DNA of 64,000 nt from Acuticoccus mangrovi (GTDB taxonomy: Bacteria > Pseudomonadota > Alphaproteobacteria > Rhizobiales > Amorphaceae): assembly GCF_016411865.1 (NCBI RefSeq), contig NZ_JAEKJA010000001.1, positions 1-64,000 on the forward strand, given 5' to 3'. This document shows, in pieces, positions 1-8,875 of this stretch. A program made the position numbers and the translations under genes. Each line of letters begins with the position of its first letter. Within the stretch, counting starts at the first letter, position 1. The notes below the pieces were generated by a model. The model did not search any database and had not been told where the DNA came from. It saw only the letters and a list, made by a program, of their open reading frames with translations.

Positions 1-249
1 CACCGGGGCGGCGACGTTGGTCATCTGCGCGAGATCGTCGACGCCGCGGGTGTAGAGCCAATGCCAGAGCTGGGCGACGCGCATCCTGATCTGGCCGGGC
101 GGCACGCCGATGGCGGCGAGATGGCCGGCGAGCTCTTCGCGGCTCGCGCCCACGAGCTGGCCCTCACCCTCCGTGCGCTCGGGCGCGGTACGCACCTCGG
201 GTGCGATCGCATCCTGCGTGCGCCGGCGGAGGAGGGTGAGGTTGGCCAT
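1..249 (-). CDS. rlmN: Partial 23S rRNA (adenine-C2)-methyltransferase RlmN, N-terminal end
   Basis: The minus strand reads an open frame of 83 codons from the ATG at 249 to the window edge, so only the N-terminus is present. The part that follows a variable lead contains the RlmN N-terminal signature, ending [20 protein letters not shown] and then TNVAAPV. RlmN is a radical-SAM enzyme that methylates A2503 of 23S rRNA and A37 of some tRNAs. The radical-SAM cysteines lie beyond the window. The gene follows ialB on the same strand with a 3-base gap, so the two are probably co-transcribed. The call rests on one conserved N-terminal motif, which is quite specific. Confidence 0.85.
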   Translation of the reverse strand, partial: MANLTLLRRRTQDAIAPEVRTAPERTEGEGQLVGASREELAGHLAAIGVPPGQIRMRVAQLWHWLYTRGVDDLAQMTNVAAPV

Positions 250-252
250 GGT

Positions 253-747
253 CTACTTGCAGTTCTGGATGCGGTTGGAGCCGGCCGTCACACCCGACAG
301 GGAGAAGGTGTAGGAGGTGTTGGTGCCGCGTGCCGAAGTGCCGCTGACGCTCATGGAGCGGCCCGCCCGCATCGCCGTCACGAGCTGCTGCTCCTCGGCG
401 GTCGATTCCACCCAAGCCCCATCCTCCTTGGTGAAGAGGGTGAACTTCTGGCCGTCGACGTCCACCGTCACGGTGGAGTCGGGGGCGAAGGGGTAGCCGA
501 CGAGCACGCTGACCTCGTTGGTCACGTTCTCACCCGGGCGGCTGGTCAAGAAGAAGAAGACGTCTCCATGATTGCGGTTGCTGGGAGACAGCGTCTTCGG
601 CTTGGACAGAATGTAGCACGTCACTTGTCCGTTGGCTTCGAAGCGATAGGCTTCCCAGTCGTTGAATTGCTCCAGCAGCGTCGGCGCTCCCTGAGCGGCG
701 GCGGAAAACGACACCAGGAGAGCGAGTAGGGCTGCGAGTGGCCGCAT
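253..747 (-). CDS. Invasion-associated locus B (IalB) family secreted protein
   Basis: This 164-residue protein has a signal peptide of about 20 residues (MRPLAALLALLVSFSAAAQG). The mature domain carries family hallmarks: CYILSKPK, FFLTSRPGENVTNEVSVLVG, YPF, VDVDGQKFTLF, GAWVES and a C-terminal SLSG...RIQNCK. Cysteines near residue 44 and at the end could form a disulfide. IalB proteins are periplasmic or outer-membrane associated. The founding Bartonella member affects erythrocyte invasion, but the family is widespread in non-pathogenic alphaproteobacteria and its molecular role is not settled. It lies directly upstream of rlmN. Confidence 0.88.
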   Translation of the reverse strand: MRPLAALLALLVSFSAAAQGAPTLLEQFNDWEAYRFEANGQVTCYILSKPKTLSPSNRNHGDVFFFLTSRPGENVTNEVSVLVGYPFAPDSTVTVDVDGQKFTLFTKEDGAWVESTAEEQQLVTAMRAGRSMSVSGTSARGTNTSYTFSLSGVTAGSNRIQNCK

Positions 748-1090
748 GGCAATGTCCTAAGTCCGTCGATGCACGCCCTTCCCATTTCAGGTGAAGCGCG
801 CTGGGGTCAAGTCCTGTCCCCTTACGCATTGGCCATGAACGAAACGTTCTTGACCGTGTGCGGGGGGCCACAGGCGTGACAAAGCCGCACGAAGGTTGAA
901 GGGACGGTGAACGATGCCGCACGTCGAGCATGCGGCGCAAATGCCGCGCGAATCAGTACGGCGGGCGGCAGATGGACCAATCTTGCGTCGCCGGGCTTGC
1001 GTGGAACTGGTCTGAGGCTGGCTCGGAGCGCGGCGGATCGATGCAGCGGGTGCGTCGATCCGCCGGCCCTGGCGGTCGAAAACCGCTCGG
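748..1090. other. 343-bp intergenic stretch without a supported gene
   Basis: This lies between the ialB start and the stop of the L,D-transpeptidase gene, both on the minus strand. It should contain the ialB promoter. The short open frames crossing it have Arg/Ala-rich compositions typical of GC-rich shadow frames. I see no convincing terminator or RNA. Confidence 0.5.
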
Positions 1091-1846
1091 TCAGGAGGTG
1101 AGCGGGGCGCTCGGCGGGCGCACGACGACGCGGGTGCCGATGGGCACGCGGCTAAAGAGGTCGATGATGTCCTGGTTGAGGAGGCGCACGCAGCCCGAGG
1201 ACACGGCGTGGCCGATCGAGTAGGCCTCCTGCGTGCCGTGCAGACGGTAGAGCGTGTCGGCGCGGCCCTGGAAGAGGTAGAGGGCGCGGGCGCCGAGCGG
1301 GTTCTGGATCCCCGGCTCCATGCCGTCGCGATATTTTTCGAGCTGCGGGTCGCGGTCGATCATCTCCGACGGCGGCGTCCAGGTCGGCCACTCCCGCTTG
1401 AGTTGGATGGTGGCGTTGCCGTCCCAGCTGAAGCCCTCGCGGCCGAGACCCACGCCGTAGCGCATCGCCTTGCCGCCGGGCATCGTCCAGTAGAGGAAGA
1501 AGGCCCCGGTATCGACGACGATGGTGCCGGGACGCTCGCCGGTGGGATCGTCCACCTCGCGGCGGAAGAAACGCGGGTCGATCTGGCGCAGGTCCACCGC
1601 GGGAATCGGATAGGGCTCGTCGGTGACCGGCCCGTACATCTGGCGGTAGTAGTCGGGGATCGCGGAGCGAACGGGGGCGACCGGCGCGGTCCCCATCACG
1701 ATCTGGTGATTGGGATTGGCCTGACAGCCGGCGAGGGCGAGGGCGGCACCGCCGCCGGCGACGAATGCGCGGCGGTTCAGCACGGCACCGATCCCGATCG
1801 TCGCATCTGACCGCCCGGCACCGCGACGGAATGGGGCATACCCCAC
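1091..1846 (-). CDS. L,D-transpeptidase (ErfK/YbiS/YcfS/YnhG family), lipoprotein
   Basis: The YkuD catalytic signature HGTQEAYSIGHAVSSGCVRL is present near the C-terminus, with the nucleophilic Cys in SSGCVRL. The enzyme cross-links peptidoglycan stem peptides or attaches proteins to them in the periplasm. The N-terminus has RRAFVAGGGAALALAGC, a signal with twin arginines ending in an LAGC lipobox, so the protein is probably lipid-anchored. With Gln at +2 it would be sorted to the outer membrane. The ATG at 1846 is preceded by a GGAG motif about ten bases away. A GTG at 1783 would give a more compact signal peptide and is the alternative start. It is a single-gene unit. Confidence 0.88.
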   Translation of the reverse strand: MGYAPFRRGAGRSDATIGIGAVLNRRAFVAGGGAALALAGCQANPNHQIVMGTAPVAPVRSAIPDYYRQMYGPVTDEPYPIPAVDLRQIDPRFFRREVDDPTGERPGTIVVDTGAFFLYWTMPGGKAMRYGVGLGREGFSWDGNATIQLKREWPTWTPPSEMIDRDPQLEKYRDGMEPGIQNPLGARALYLFQGRADTLYRLHGTQEAYSIGHAVSSGCVRLLNQDIIDLFSRVPIGTRVVVRPPSAPLTS

Positions 1847-2164
1847 CTACTCCTCACCATAACGCTCAACCTCTGTCGTACTACGCTAGAACGTCGCTCG
1901 TGCGCGCCCGTGGCCGGCATCCGCATGCCGGTCCCGCCCGGGCGCCCGATCGCCTGTTGATCCCGCTCGTTCGCGTCAAAAAAACATTGACACGCCCATA
2001 CATAGCCGAAGTCGGGGCGTAATTGTGTGATCCGAAAGCCTCGGCCGGCCTGCCGCCTGACAGGCTGCCGCGCTGTCGCGCGATCACGTCACGCCCGACC
2101 CCGGAAGGCGAACGCGGCGAGCGGCGTTTGGTTCGACCATCACCGCGCCGTGCGCCTCCGCCGC
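1847..2164. other. 318-bp intergenic stretch, no gene seen
   Basis: It separates the L,D-transpeptidase start from the 3' end of the cytochrome pair. It has a short AT-rich patch with a TTGACA near 1987, but no well-spaced -10 element, and no downstream gene on that strand would use it. I see no convincing terminator. Confidence 0.45.
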
Positions 2165-3076
2165 TCATCGTGCAGCCGCCGCGTCGCCGAGGAGGTAGGC
2201 GGCGATGGCGAGGCGGTCGTCCTCGGTGAGGAAGCGCGTCGTGTCGCTGACGAACTCGCCCATCGCCCCGCCGAAGGCGTCGCCGTCGATGCCGATGCCC
2301 GTCTGGAGCGATGCGGCGAGGGCGGGCTCGGTCCATCCGTCGGCGGCGAGCGCCGCGGCGGTGATGGGCGGCGCGCTGCCGCCGCCGGGAAGATCGTCGC
2401 CGCCCTCGAGACGCCGCGCCTCGATGCGCCCGCCGAGCGGCCCGCGCGGCGTATGGCAGGCGCCGCAGTGAACGACGTTCTCCACCAGATAGCGCCCCCG
2501 GTCGGACCCCGTGCCGTCGCCGCCACCGGTCACCTGCGGATCGGGCATGTTGAGGAGCCGCCACAGCTTCAGCGCCGGACGCCAGCTGAACGGGAAGGGG
2601 ATGTCGTGGGCGGGGGCGGACGTCGCCACCGGTGCCACCGTCCGGAAGGCGGCATAGAGATCGGCGACGTCCTGGTCGGTGAGGCCGGCATAGAAGGTGT
2701 AGGGGAACACCGGGTAGAGCGGCGCGCCCGACGGCGACACGCCGCGGCGCACGGCGGTGGCGAAGTCGTCGAGCGACCAGTCGCCGATGCCGGCGTCGGC
2801 ATCGGTCGTGAGATTGGGGCCGCGGAAGGTGCCGAACGCCGTGTCGAGCGGCGGGCCGCCGGCGAGCGGCTTGCCGCCTCCCGCGAGGTCGGTGTGGCAG
2901 GCGATGCAGCCCGCCGTTCGGGCGAGATAGGCGCCGCGCTGCGGATTGCCCGGCTCGGCCGCCGCCACCGGGGCGCCGCGCCGCAGCGGCACCCATGTCA
3001 GCGCGGCCACCACGGCGGCGGCGCCGACGGCGCCCGCCACCGCGAGGCCGAGCACGATCCGCCCGAGCGGCCTCAC
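2165..3076 (-). CDS. Membrane-anchored diheme cytochrome c
   Basis: The 303-residue protein starts at a GTG with GGAGGGG four bases upstream. An N-terminal hydrophobic segment (about residues 7–30) anchors it. Two CXXCH heme motifs follow: CIACH near residue 57 in GCIACHTDLAGGGKPLAGG, and CGACH near residue 205 in HCGACHTPRG. The GPNLTTD and PYTFYAGLTDQDVADLYA segments are typical of the cytochrome subunits that take electrons from periplasmic dehydrogenases such as gluconate, alcohol or sorbosone dehydrogenases. No dehydrogenase gene is adjacent. It lies 42 bases after the cytochrome c' gene and is almost certainly in the same operon. Confidence 0.88.
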   Translation of the reverse strand: MRPLGRIVLGLAVAGAVGAAAVVAALTWVPLRRGAPVAAAEPGNPQRGAYLARTAGCIACHTDLAGGGKPLAGGPPLDTAFGTFRGPNLTTDADAGIGDWSLDDFATAVRRGVSPSGAPLYPVFPYTFYAGLTDQDVADLYAAFRTVAPVATSAPAHDIPFPFSWRPALKLWRLLNMPDPQVTGGGDGTGSDRGRYLVENVVHCGACHTPRGPLGGRIEARRLEGGDDLPGGGSAPPITAAALAADGWTEPALAASLQTGIGIDGDAFGGAMGEFVSDTTRFLTEDDRLAIAAYLLGDAAAAR

Positions 3077-3118
3077 GCCGCCCCTCCGTGCCGCACCCCT
3101 CGCACCCCTCGCATGGGC

Positions 3119-3655
3119 CTAGTCCTGCCGAAAGTCGGTGTGGCAGGCGCGGCAGGCCCCGCCCACGGCCTTGTAGACCTCCGTCGCGGGCTGGTCCGCC
3201 AGTGCGACGTCGCCTGCCGGTGCCTCGGGCGCGCCACCCATCAGCGAGCCCATCGACGGGGCCGCGCTCGCCGTATCGCCGGTGTTGTCGGCGGCCTCGA
3301 CCAGCGCGCCGGCGGCGGCCTTCAGATCCTCGGCCGCTTTGGTGAAGGCGGCGAAGTTCTCCCAGATCGCGGGCAACGCCTCGCTGTCGCCCACGAGGCT
3401 GCCTTCCGGGAAGAGGTCGGTGATCGCGCTGCCGGCGTGGTCGCGGATGACCGCCGCCTCGCGCCGGACGGCGTCGGCGTCGTAGGGCGCCTCGCCGTTC
3501 ATCATCGGCCGCAGCGTCCGGCTCGCGTCGCGCAGGGTGTCCATCAGGTCTTGCCGCGCCTTGACCGCCTCCTCCGGCGACATCGCGGCGAGAGCGACGG
3601 TGCCGCCCATCGCGATCAGGCCGGATATGGCGACGGCCCCCAGAAGTCTCCGCAT
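3119..3655 (-). CDS. Cytochrome c' / c-556 family protein
   Basis: The start is the ATG at 3655, which has GGGAGG seven bases upstream and begins a clear signal peptide (MRRLLGAVAISGLIAMGG... cleaved near ALA). The mature protein is an Ala-rich four-helix-bundle candidate with a single CRACH heme motif at the very C-terminus, the diagnostic arrangement of cytochromes c'. A low-complexity insert rich in Ala, Gly, Pro and Met (near PSMGSLMGGAPEAPAGD) sits before the heme helix and is longer than usual. Family members bind NO or shuttle electrons in the periplasm. It is the first gene of a two-gene cytochrome operon. Confidence 0.87.
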   Translation of the reverse strand: MRRLLGAVAISGLIAMGGTVALAAMSPEEAVKARQDLMDTLRDASRTLRPMMNGEAPYDADAVRREAAVIRDHAGSAITDLFPEGSLVGDSEALPAIWENFAAFTKAAEDLKAAAGALVEAADNTGDTASAAPSMGSLMGGAPEAPAGDVALADQPATEVYKAVGGACRACHTDFRQD

Positions 3656-3889
3656 CGTTCGTCCTCCCATGTTGTGCTTCATGCACAATCGCGCGTTGCT
3701 GATGTGACCAGCGGGATGTGACAGGGACAACGCGAGGCGTGGTCACTTATCCGTCATCGCATCCAGGCGGCGCGCCGTGCCTCAACGCTGCACCGGGGCT
3801 TGCGTTCCGCGTCGCGGCTCCGCCACGCGCCATTGACCCGCCGTCCTCGCCTCACAACCTTGGATGATGCTCCGATCTGGGAGGCGCCC

Positions 3890-6787
3890 ATGCCCCGGGA
3901 CGCGCTGGCGCACGCCGACGCTTTCGACACGCCGCAGACGAGGTTCGACCACGACGCCTCCGCGGACGGGGGAGGCGGTCGGGCGCGCGACCTCGGTCTG
4001 CTTCTCGACGCGGTGGAGGCGATCAACGCGGCGGCGTCGACGGCGGCCGCCGTCGCCGCGCTGCTCCATGCCGCGCTGAGGGGCACCGGGGCGGGCGGCG
4101 CCTGCCTCATGCGCCCCGCCGCGGACGATCTCATCGTGACCGAGTGCGCCGGGTCGCGGCCGCTCGACAAGCTGATCGGCGGGGCGCGCCATCTCCTCGG
4201 CGGCGTCTGCCGCGTCGACGATCTCGCCGGTGCCGCGTGGTGGGCGGGTCGCGCCGGCACGCCCTCGGGAGGCGCCGCGCCGCGGTCCTGGCTCTCCGCC
4301 CCCCTCCGCCTCCATGGCGGCGAGACGGCGCTGCTCGTCTCTACCAGCGTCACCGTGGGCGCCTTCGGGATGACGAGCGAAGCTTTCCTCGCGCGCGCCG
4401 CAAGCCTCGCCGGTCAGGCGATCGCCAACCGGACCGCTTGCGAGCGCAACACGCTGCTCGCCGCCGTCATCGACGGCTCGTCGGTCTCCGTGGTGATCGC
4501 CGATGCGCAGGATCCCGACCGGCGCCTCATCTATGTGAACCCCGCCTTCGAGCGGATGACGGGCTATGGCCGGGCCGAGGTGCTCGGCCGCAACTGCCGC
4601 TTCCTCGCCGCCGAGGGAGGTGATGCGCACGAGCGGGCGCGGCTGCGCGACGTCGTCGCCGCAGGCGGCAGCGGCACCTTCACCCTCCTCAACCGCAAGC
4701 GGTCGGGCGAGCTCTTCTACAACGACCTCACCCTCTACCCCATCCCCGACGAGACCGGCGCCACCCGCTATCTCGTCGCGACTCAGGTCGACGGCTCGCA
4801 GCGCCACGCCGTGGAGGCCGAGCGGGACACCGCCCGCGATCGCCTCGCCATCGCCCTTTCGAGCATTCCCGCCGGCTTCCTGCTGCTCGACGAGCACGAT
4901 CGCATCGTCTTCGCCAACGAGCCCTTCCGCCGCGCCTATCCGACCGGCGGGACCGACTGGCAGCCGGGCGAGCCCTACCGCGAAGCGATGGCACGGCACG
5001 GCCGCTTCACCGGCCTCGACCCGGCCGCCGGCGAGGCGCTCGCCGCGCGTCGCCTCGCCGCGATGCGCACCGGTGCCGCGCCCGCCGAAGCCGTCCTTTG
5101 CGACGGGCGGGTCGCCCGGATCAGCGGCGGTGTCACGCCCGACGGCGGCGCGCTCGCCATCGTCGTGGACATCACTCGCGAGAAGCAGCACGAGCGCCTC
5201 CTCGCCGAGCGCATCGCCGCCGTCGACGCGGCCCAGGACGCCATCGCCGTGCTCGACGAGATCGGCGCCTTCGTCTACGTGAACCCCGCCTTCCGCAGCC
5301 TCTACGCCATCGCCGACGCTGTCGACGTGGTGGGGACGTCGTGGCGCACCCTCTTTGCCGAGGAGAACGCCGAGGATCTCCTCGCGCGTGCGGCACCGGC
5401 CCTCGAGGCCCGCGGCGTGTGGCGTGGCGAGGTGGTCGGCCGGCGCGCCGACGGGCGGACGGTGGAGCAGGAGCTCGCCATCACCCGCCTCGACGGCGAC
5501 CGGCTGATCTGCATCGGTCGCGACATCACCGAACGGCGCCGGGCGGAGATGGAGCGGGCGCATCTCCTCACCCAGCTCGCCCGTGCCCAGCGGCAGGAGG
5601 CGATCGGCGTCATCGCCGCGGGCCTCGCCCACGATCTCAACAACGTCGCCTCCGTGGTCACCGGCTCGGCCGGCCTCATCGCCGAGGCGGTGCCGCCGGG
5701 CTCGGCCGAGCGCCGCCATGCCGATCGCATCGCCCAGGCCGGGCGCTCGATGTCGGACCTCATCTCCCGCCTCCTCAATTTCGGCAAGCGCGCCCCGACG
5801 CGCGGCACGGCCGAGCTCGGCGCCGTCGTCGCGGAGGCGATGGAGCTCGTGCGCACCGGCCTCGACAAGACCATCGCCGTCCGCGCGCGGAGGACGGAGG
5901 AGGCGGTGACCGTCCTCGCCGATCCCACCGAAGTGCTGCAGGTGATCCTCAACCTCGCCTTCAACGCCCGCGACGCCGTCGACCAGCCGGGCGGAGAGAT
6001 CCATTTGGCGGTGCGCCAGCTGCCGCGCGGCGGGCACAGCGGGATCGACGACTGCGGCGTCGTCGTCGGAACACATTTCTGCGACCGCCCCTACGGCTGC
6101 GTGTGCGTCACCGACAACGGCCGCGGCATCGATCAGCGGCACTTCGGCGACGTGTTTCGGCCCTACTACTCCACCAAGGGGGCGGGCGGGACGGGGCTCG
6201 GCCTCGCCGTGGTGGCGGGCATCGTGCGGGCCGTCGGCGGGTTCGTCCACCTCGCCTCGTCGGTGGGGGAGGGGGCGACCTTCTCCGTCTGCCTACCTGT
6301 CGTCGATCCCGACGGGACGCCCTCTCCGCGGCAGCCCGAGCCCCGCGCGCCGCTTGCGCCGCCCAATGGCGCGAGCCTCGCCGGGCGCCTCGTCCTGGTG
6401 CTCGACGATGATCCCGTCGCCGGCGAGGTTGTCGCCGCGACCCTCGAGGCCGCCGGCGCCGAGGCCGCTGTGTGCCAGAATGCCGTCGACGCTCTCGCAG
6501 CCCTCGCCGACGACCGGGACGCGTGGGACCTTCTCGTGACCGACCTCGCGATGCCCGGCCGCTCCGGCGTCGAGGTGGCCGAGGCTGCACGTCGGATGCG
6601 CCCGGGCCTGCCGATCCTCCTCCACACCGGCCGCACAGACTGGCCGACGGCGGTGGAGCGCCCCGAGATCTTCGACGACATCGTGCCGAAGGGCGCCGAT
6701 CCGGGCGACGTCACCGCCGCCGCGGCACGGCTGATCGAGCGCGCGAGCCCTCCTCCCGACCGCTCGGACGACCCCGCCAAACCCTGA
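3890..6787 (+). CDS. Soluble hybrid histidine kinase: GAF-like, LOV-type PAS, PAS, kinase, receiver
   Basis: The protein has 965 residues from the ATG at 3890, with GGGAGG upstream. There is no membrane segment. A GAF-like region covers about residues 25–185. The first PAS domain (about 190–310) carries LOV signatures: GRNCRFL with Cys236, LLNRKRSGELFYND, and VATQVDGS, matching the cysteine, asparagines and glutamine that bind flavin in blue-light receptors. A second and third PAS region follow, then a HisKA domain (His581 in GLAHDLNN), an HATPase domain (NLAFNARDAV, DNGRGI, GTGLGLAVV) and a C-terminal receiver (Asp885 in LLVTDLAMPG). It probably senses light or redox state and relays phosphate internally. 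No separate regulator gene is adjacent. Confidence 0.85.
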   Translation: MPRDALAHADAFDTPQTRFDHDASADGGGGRARDLGLLLDAVEAINAAASTAAAVAALLHAALRGTGAGGACLMRPAADDLIVTECAGSRPLDKLIGGARHLLGGVCRVDDLAGAAWWAGRAGTPSGGAAPRSWLSAPLRLHGGETALLVSTSVTVGAFGMTSEAFLARAASLAGQAIANRTACERNTLLAAVIDGSSVSVVIADAQDPDRRLIYVNPAFERMTGYGRAEVLGRNCRFLAAEGGDAHERARLRDVVAAGGSGTFTLLNRKRSGELFYNDLTLYPIPDETGATRYLVATQVDGSQRHAVEAERDTARDRLAIALSSIPAGFLLLDEHDRIVFANEPFRRAYPTGGTDWQPGEPYREAMARHGRFTGLDPAAGEALAARRLAAMRTGAAPAEAVLCDGRVARISGGVTPDGGALAIVVDITREKQHERLLAERIAAVDAAQDAIAVLDEIGAFVYVNPAFRSLYAIADAVDVVGTSWRTLFAEENAEDLLARAAPALEARGVWRGEVVGRRADGRTVEQELAITRLDGDRLICIGRDITERRRAEMERAHLLTQLARAQRQEAIGVIAAGLAHDLNNVASVVTGSAGLIAEAVPPGSAERRHADRIAQAGRSMSDLISRLLNFGKRAPTRGTAELGAVVAEAMELVRTGLDKTIAVRARRTEEAVTVLADPTEVLQVILNLAFNARDAVDQPGGEIHLAVRQLPRGGHSGIDDCGVVVGTHFCDRPYGCVCVTDNGRGIDQRHFGDVFRPYYSTKGAGGTGLGLAVVAGIVRAVGGFVHLASSVGEGATFSVCLPVVDPDGTPSPRQPEPRAPLAPPNGASLAGRLVLVLDDDPVAGEVVAATLEAAGAEAAVCQNAVDALAALADDRDAWDLLVTDLAMPGRSGVEVAEAARRMRPGLPILLHTGRTDWPTAVERPEIFDDIVPKGADPGDVTAAAARLIERASPPPDRSDDPAKP

Positions 6788-6906
6788 CGCCGGCGCACGG
6801 CTCGCCCGCCCCGACGCCCCCCGCGTGTCAAGATAGATTCACGGGAAGCGTCCATCTGGCGAGAAGACTGCATGCACGTCGTCGACTGGCGATAGGGAGA
6901 CTCACG

Positions 6907-8205
6907 ATGGCCGATATCTTTGCCGAGAGCTTCACCGAGGAGCCGCTGTGGTGGAATATGGCGAAACCCGAGCCGACCACCCCTGATGCACTCCCCGATC
7001 GCTGCGACGTGCTCGTGGTCGGTGCAGGCTACGCCGGCCTCGGTGCCGCCCTCACCTTGGCCGAGGCGGGGACCTCCGTCGCGGTGGTCGATGCCGAGAT
7101 GCCGGGCTACGGCGGTTCTACCCGCAACGGCGGTCACCTCACCGGGGCGTGGTCGATGATCGATCCGAGCGCCAAGGACCAGGGGGCCTTGCGGGCGCGC
7201 GTCGCGACGAGCATGGACGCCTTCAACCATACTCGCGACCTCATCGCGCGGCTCGGCATGAAGGGGGTCTACGAGCCCGTCGGAAAGTTTCTCGCCGCCT
7301 TCGCGCCGAGCCACTACGAGACCCTCGCGCGCAAGGCCGAGTGGGCCGTGCGCGAGGGCTTCCTGGATGCCGAAGCCGTGCCGCGCGAGCGGCAGGAGGA
7401 GGAGGTCGGGACCAAATTCTATCACGGTGGCGTGCGTTTCGAGCCGGGCGGGTTGGTTCAGCCGGCGCGCTATCACGCCGGCGTCCTCGCCGCCGCGCTC
7501 GCCGCGGGGGCGAAGGTGGCGAGCCCGGTGCGCGTCACCGCCATCACCCCCACCGCGTCGGGCTACGAGGTGACGACGTCGGCGGGCAAGGTCGAGTGCG
7601 CCGAGGTGGTGATCACCACCAACGGCTACACCGGAGCGGCGACGCCGGACCTGCAGCGCCGCGTGGTGCCGGTGGCGAGCTACATCATCGCCACCGAGGT
7701 CCTTCCGGAGGATGTGGCGGCGGCGCTGATCCCCAAGCGCCGAGCGGTGTCCGACTCGGCGAAGGTGCTGTCCTACTACCGCCTGTCGCCCAATCGGCGT
7801 CGTATGGTCTATGGCGGGCGCGCGAGCTTCCGCTTCACCACCCCGCGCGAGGCGGCCGTCGGTCTCCATGCGATGATGTCGCGCCGTTTTCCGCAGCTCG
7901 CCGACGTGAAGGTCACCCATGCCTGGACCGGCAACGTCGCCTTCGCGCGGGACTGGCTGCCGCACATGGGCAGCAAGGACGGCATCCACTACGCCCTCTG
8001 CTGCAACGGCGGCGGCGTCGCGATGATGAGCTATCTCGGCCATCTCGTCGCCAAGAAGATCCTGGAGCGCCCGTCGGCCCCGCTCGGTGCGTTCGACGGC
8101 ACCGTGTTTCCGACGATCCCCTTCTACAACGGCAATCCCTGGTTCGTGCCCCTCGTGGGGGAGACCTATCGGCTGCGCGACCGCATCGCCCGCGGGTCGG
8201 ACTAG
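6907..8205 (+). CDS. FAD-dependent amine/amino-acid oxidase (PuuB/DadA-like)
   Basis: The 432-residue protein has an N-terminal Rossmann motif VLVVGAGYAGLGAALTLAEAG for FAD and the family segment STRNGGHLTGAW. C-terminal segments VTHAWTGNVAF and GIHYALCCNGGGVAMMSYLG match gamma-glutamylputrescine oxidases and related D-amino-acid or sarcosine-type oxidases. The predicted reaction is oxidation of an amine or amino acid, giving an aldehyde or keto acid, ammonia and H2O2. The start has GGGAG seven bases upstream. It converges with an XRE-cupin regulator, the same pairing seen for PuuB and PuuR. The substrate is not determinable from the sequence. Confidence 0.82.
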   Translation: MADIFAESFTEEPLWWNMAKPEPTTPDALPDRCDVLVVGAGYAGLGAALTLAEAGTSVAVVDAEMPGYGGSTRNGGHLTGAWSMIDPSAKDQGALRARVATSMDAFNHTRDLIARLGMKGVYEPVGKFLAAFAPSHYETLARKAEWAVREGFLDAEAVPRERQEEEVGTKFYHGGVRFEPGGLVQPARYHAGVLAAALAAGAKVASPVRVTAITPTASGYEVTTSAGKVECAEVVITTNGYTGAATPDLQRRVVPVASYIIATEVLPEDVAAALIPKRRAVSDSAKVLSYYRLSPNRRRMVYGGRASFRFTTPREAAVGLHAMMSRRFPQLADVKVTHAWTGNVAFARDWLPHMGSKDGIHYALCCNGGGVAMMSYLGHLVAKKILERPSAPLGAFDGTVFPTIPFYNGNPWFVPLVGETYRLRDRIARGSD

Positions 8206-8212
8206 GACGGGA

Positions 8213-8875
8213 TCAGGCCTCGCCCTCGGAGCCTTGGACGCTCGGGGCGAGGGCGGCCGCGTTCCACCACTCGGTCATCGCTCCGGCGTTGGGCCGGGCC
8301 ACCATCATGATGATCTCGGCGGGTCGGTCGCCCACCGACTCGGCCCGGTGCGGTAGCTCCGAATCGATCATGATCCCGTCGCCCGGCCGCAGGAGATGCG
8401 TCTCCCCGGCGACGTGATAATGCACCGTGCCCGACAGGACCTGGCAATATTCCTGGCCGGGATGGGAGACCATCACCTTCATCTTCTCCTCGGTCGGGAA
8501 GGTGAGGCGGAACACCTGGAAGGCGTCGAACGGCGCGCCGCCGGCGAGCGGGACCCAGCTATAGCCGCTTCCCGCGAGCGGGCGGCGCGCGGCCGCATCC
8601 TCGGCCCGGTGCACGGCCACCGACGTGCGCGCCGGAAGCGCCCGATCGTCGAACAGCTCGTCGACGCCCACCGAGAGGATCTCGCAGAGCTGCACCAGGT
8701 GGGTGATCGACAGCGCCGTGTGGCCCCGCTCGATGCGCGACAGCGAGCTCTCCGAAAGACCGGCCCGTGCCGCCACGTCGGCGAGCCTCAGATTGGCGGC
8801 GATGCGGGCGGCCCGCAGCCGCGCGCCGAGCTTGCGCGCGGTGTCGAGGGCGCTGTCGGATTGTCGATCGGTCAT
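8213..8875 (-). CDS. XRE-family regulator with C-terminal cupin domain (PuuR-like)
   Basis: The 220-residue protein has an N-terminal helix-turn-helix: LGARLRAARIAANLRLADVA then ARAGLSESSLSRIERG. A cupin barrel follows, with HPGQEYCQVLSGTVHYHVAG and LRPGDGIMIDSELPHR, which would bind a small ligand. Such proteins repress amine or amino-acid catabolic genes. The ATG at 8875 overlaps the stop of the upstream gene by ATGA, so translation is coupled to the flavin-binding protein. It is the last gene of a three-gene minus-strand operon and faces the FAD oxidase. Confidence 0.87.
   Translation of the reverse strand: MTDRQSDSALDTARKLGARLRAARIAANLRLADVAARAGLSESSLSRIERGHTALSITHLVQLCEILSVGVDELFDDRALPARTSVAVHRAEDAAARRPLAGSGYSWVPLAGGAPFDAFQVFRLTFPTEEKMKVMVSHPGQEYCQVLSGTVHYHVAGETHLLRPGDGIMIDSELPHRAESVGDRPAEIIMMVARPNAGAMTEWWNAAALAPSVQGSEGEA

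Noticed and set aside
1981-2015. TTGACA-like promoter in the gap before the cytochrome genes
   Set aside because: No -10 element at suitable spacing is visible, and no plus-strand gene follows for almost 2 kb.
3782-6250. Antisense open frame of 822 codons opposite the hybrid kinase
   Set aside because: The sense frame has LOV, HisKA and HATPase motifs and a good ribosome site. The antisense frame shows no recognisable domain.
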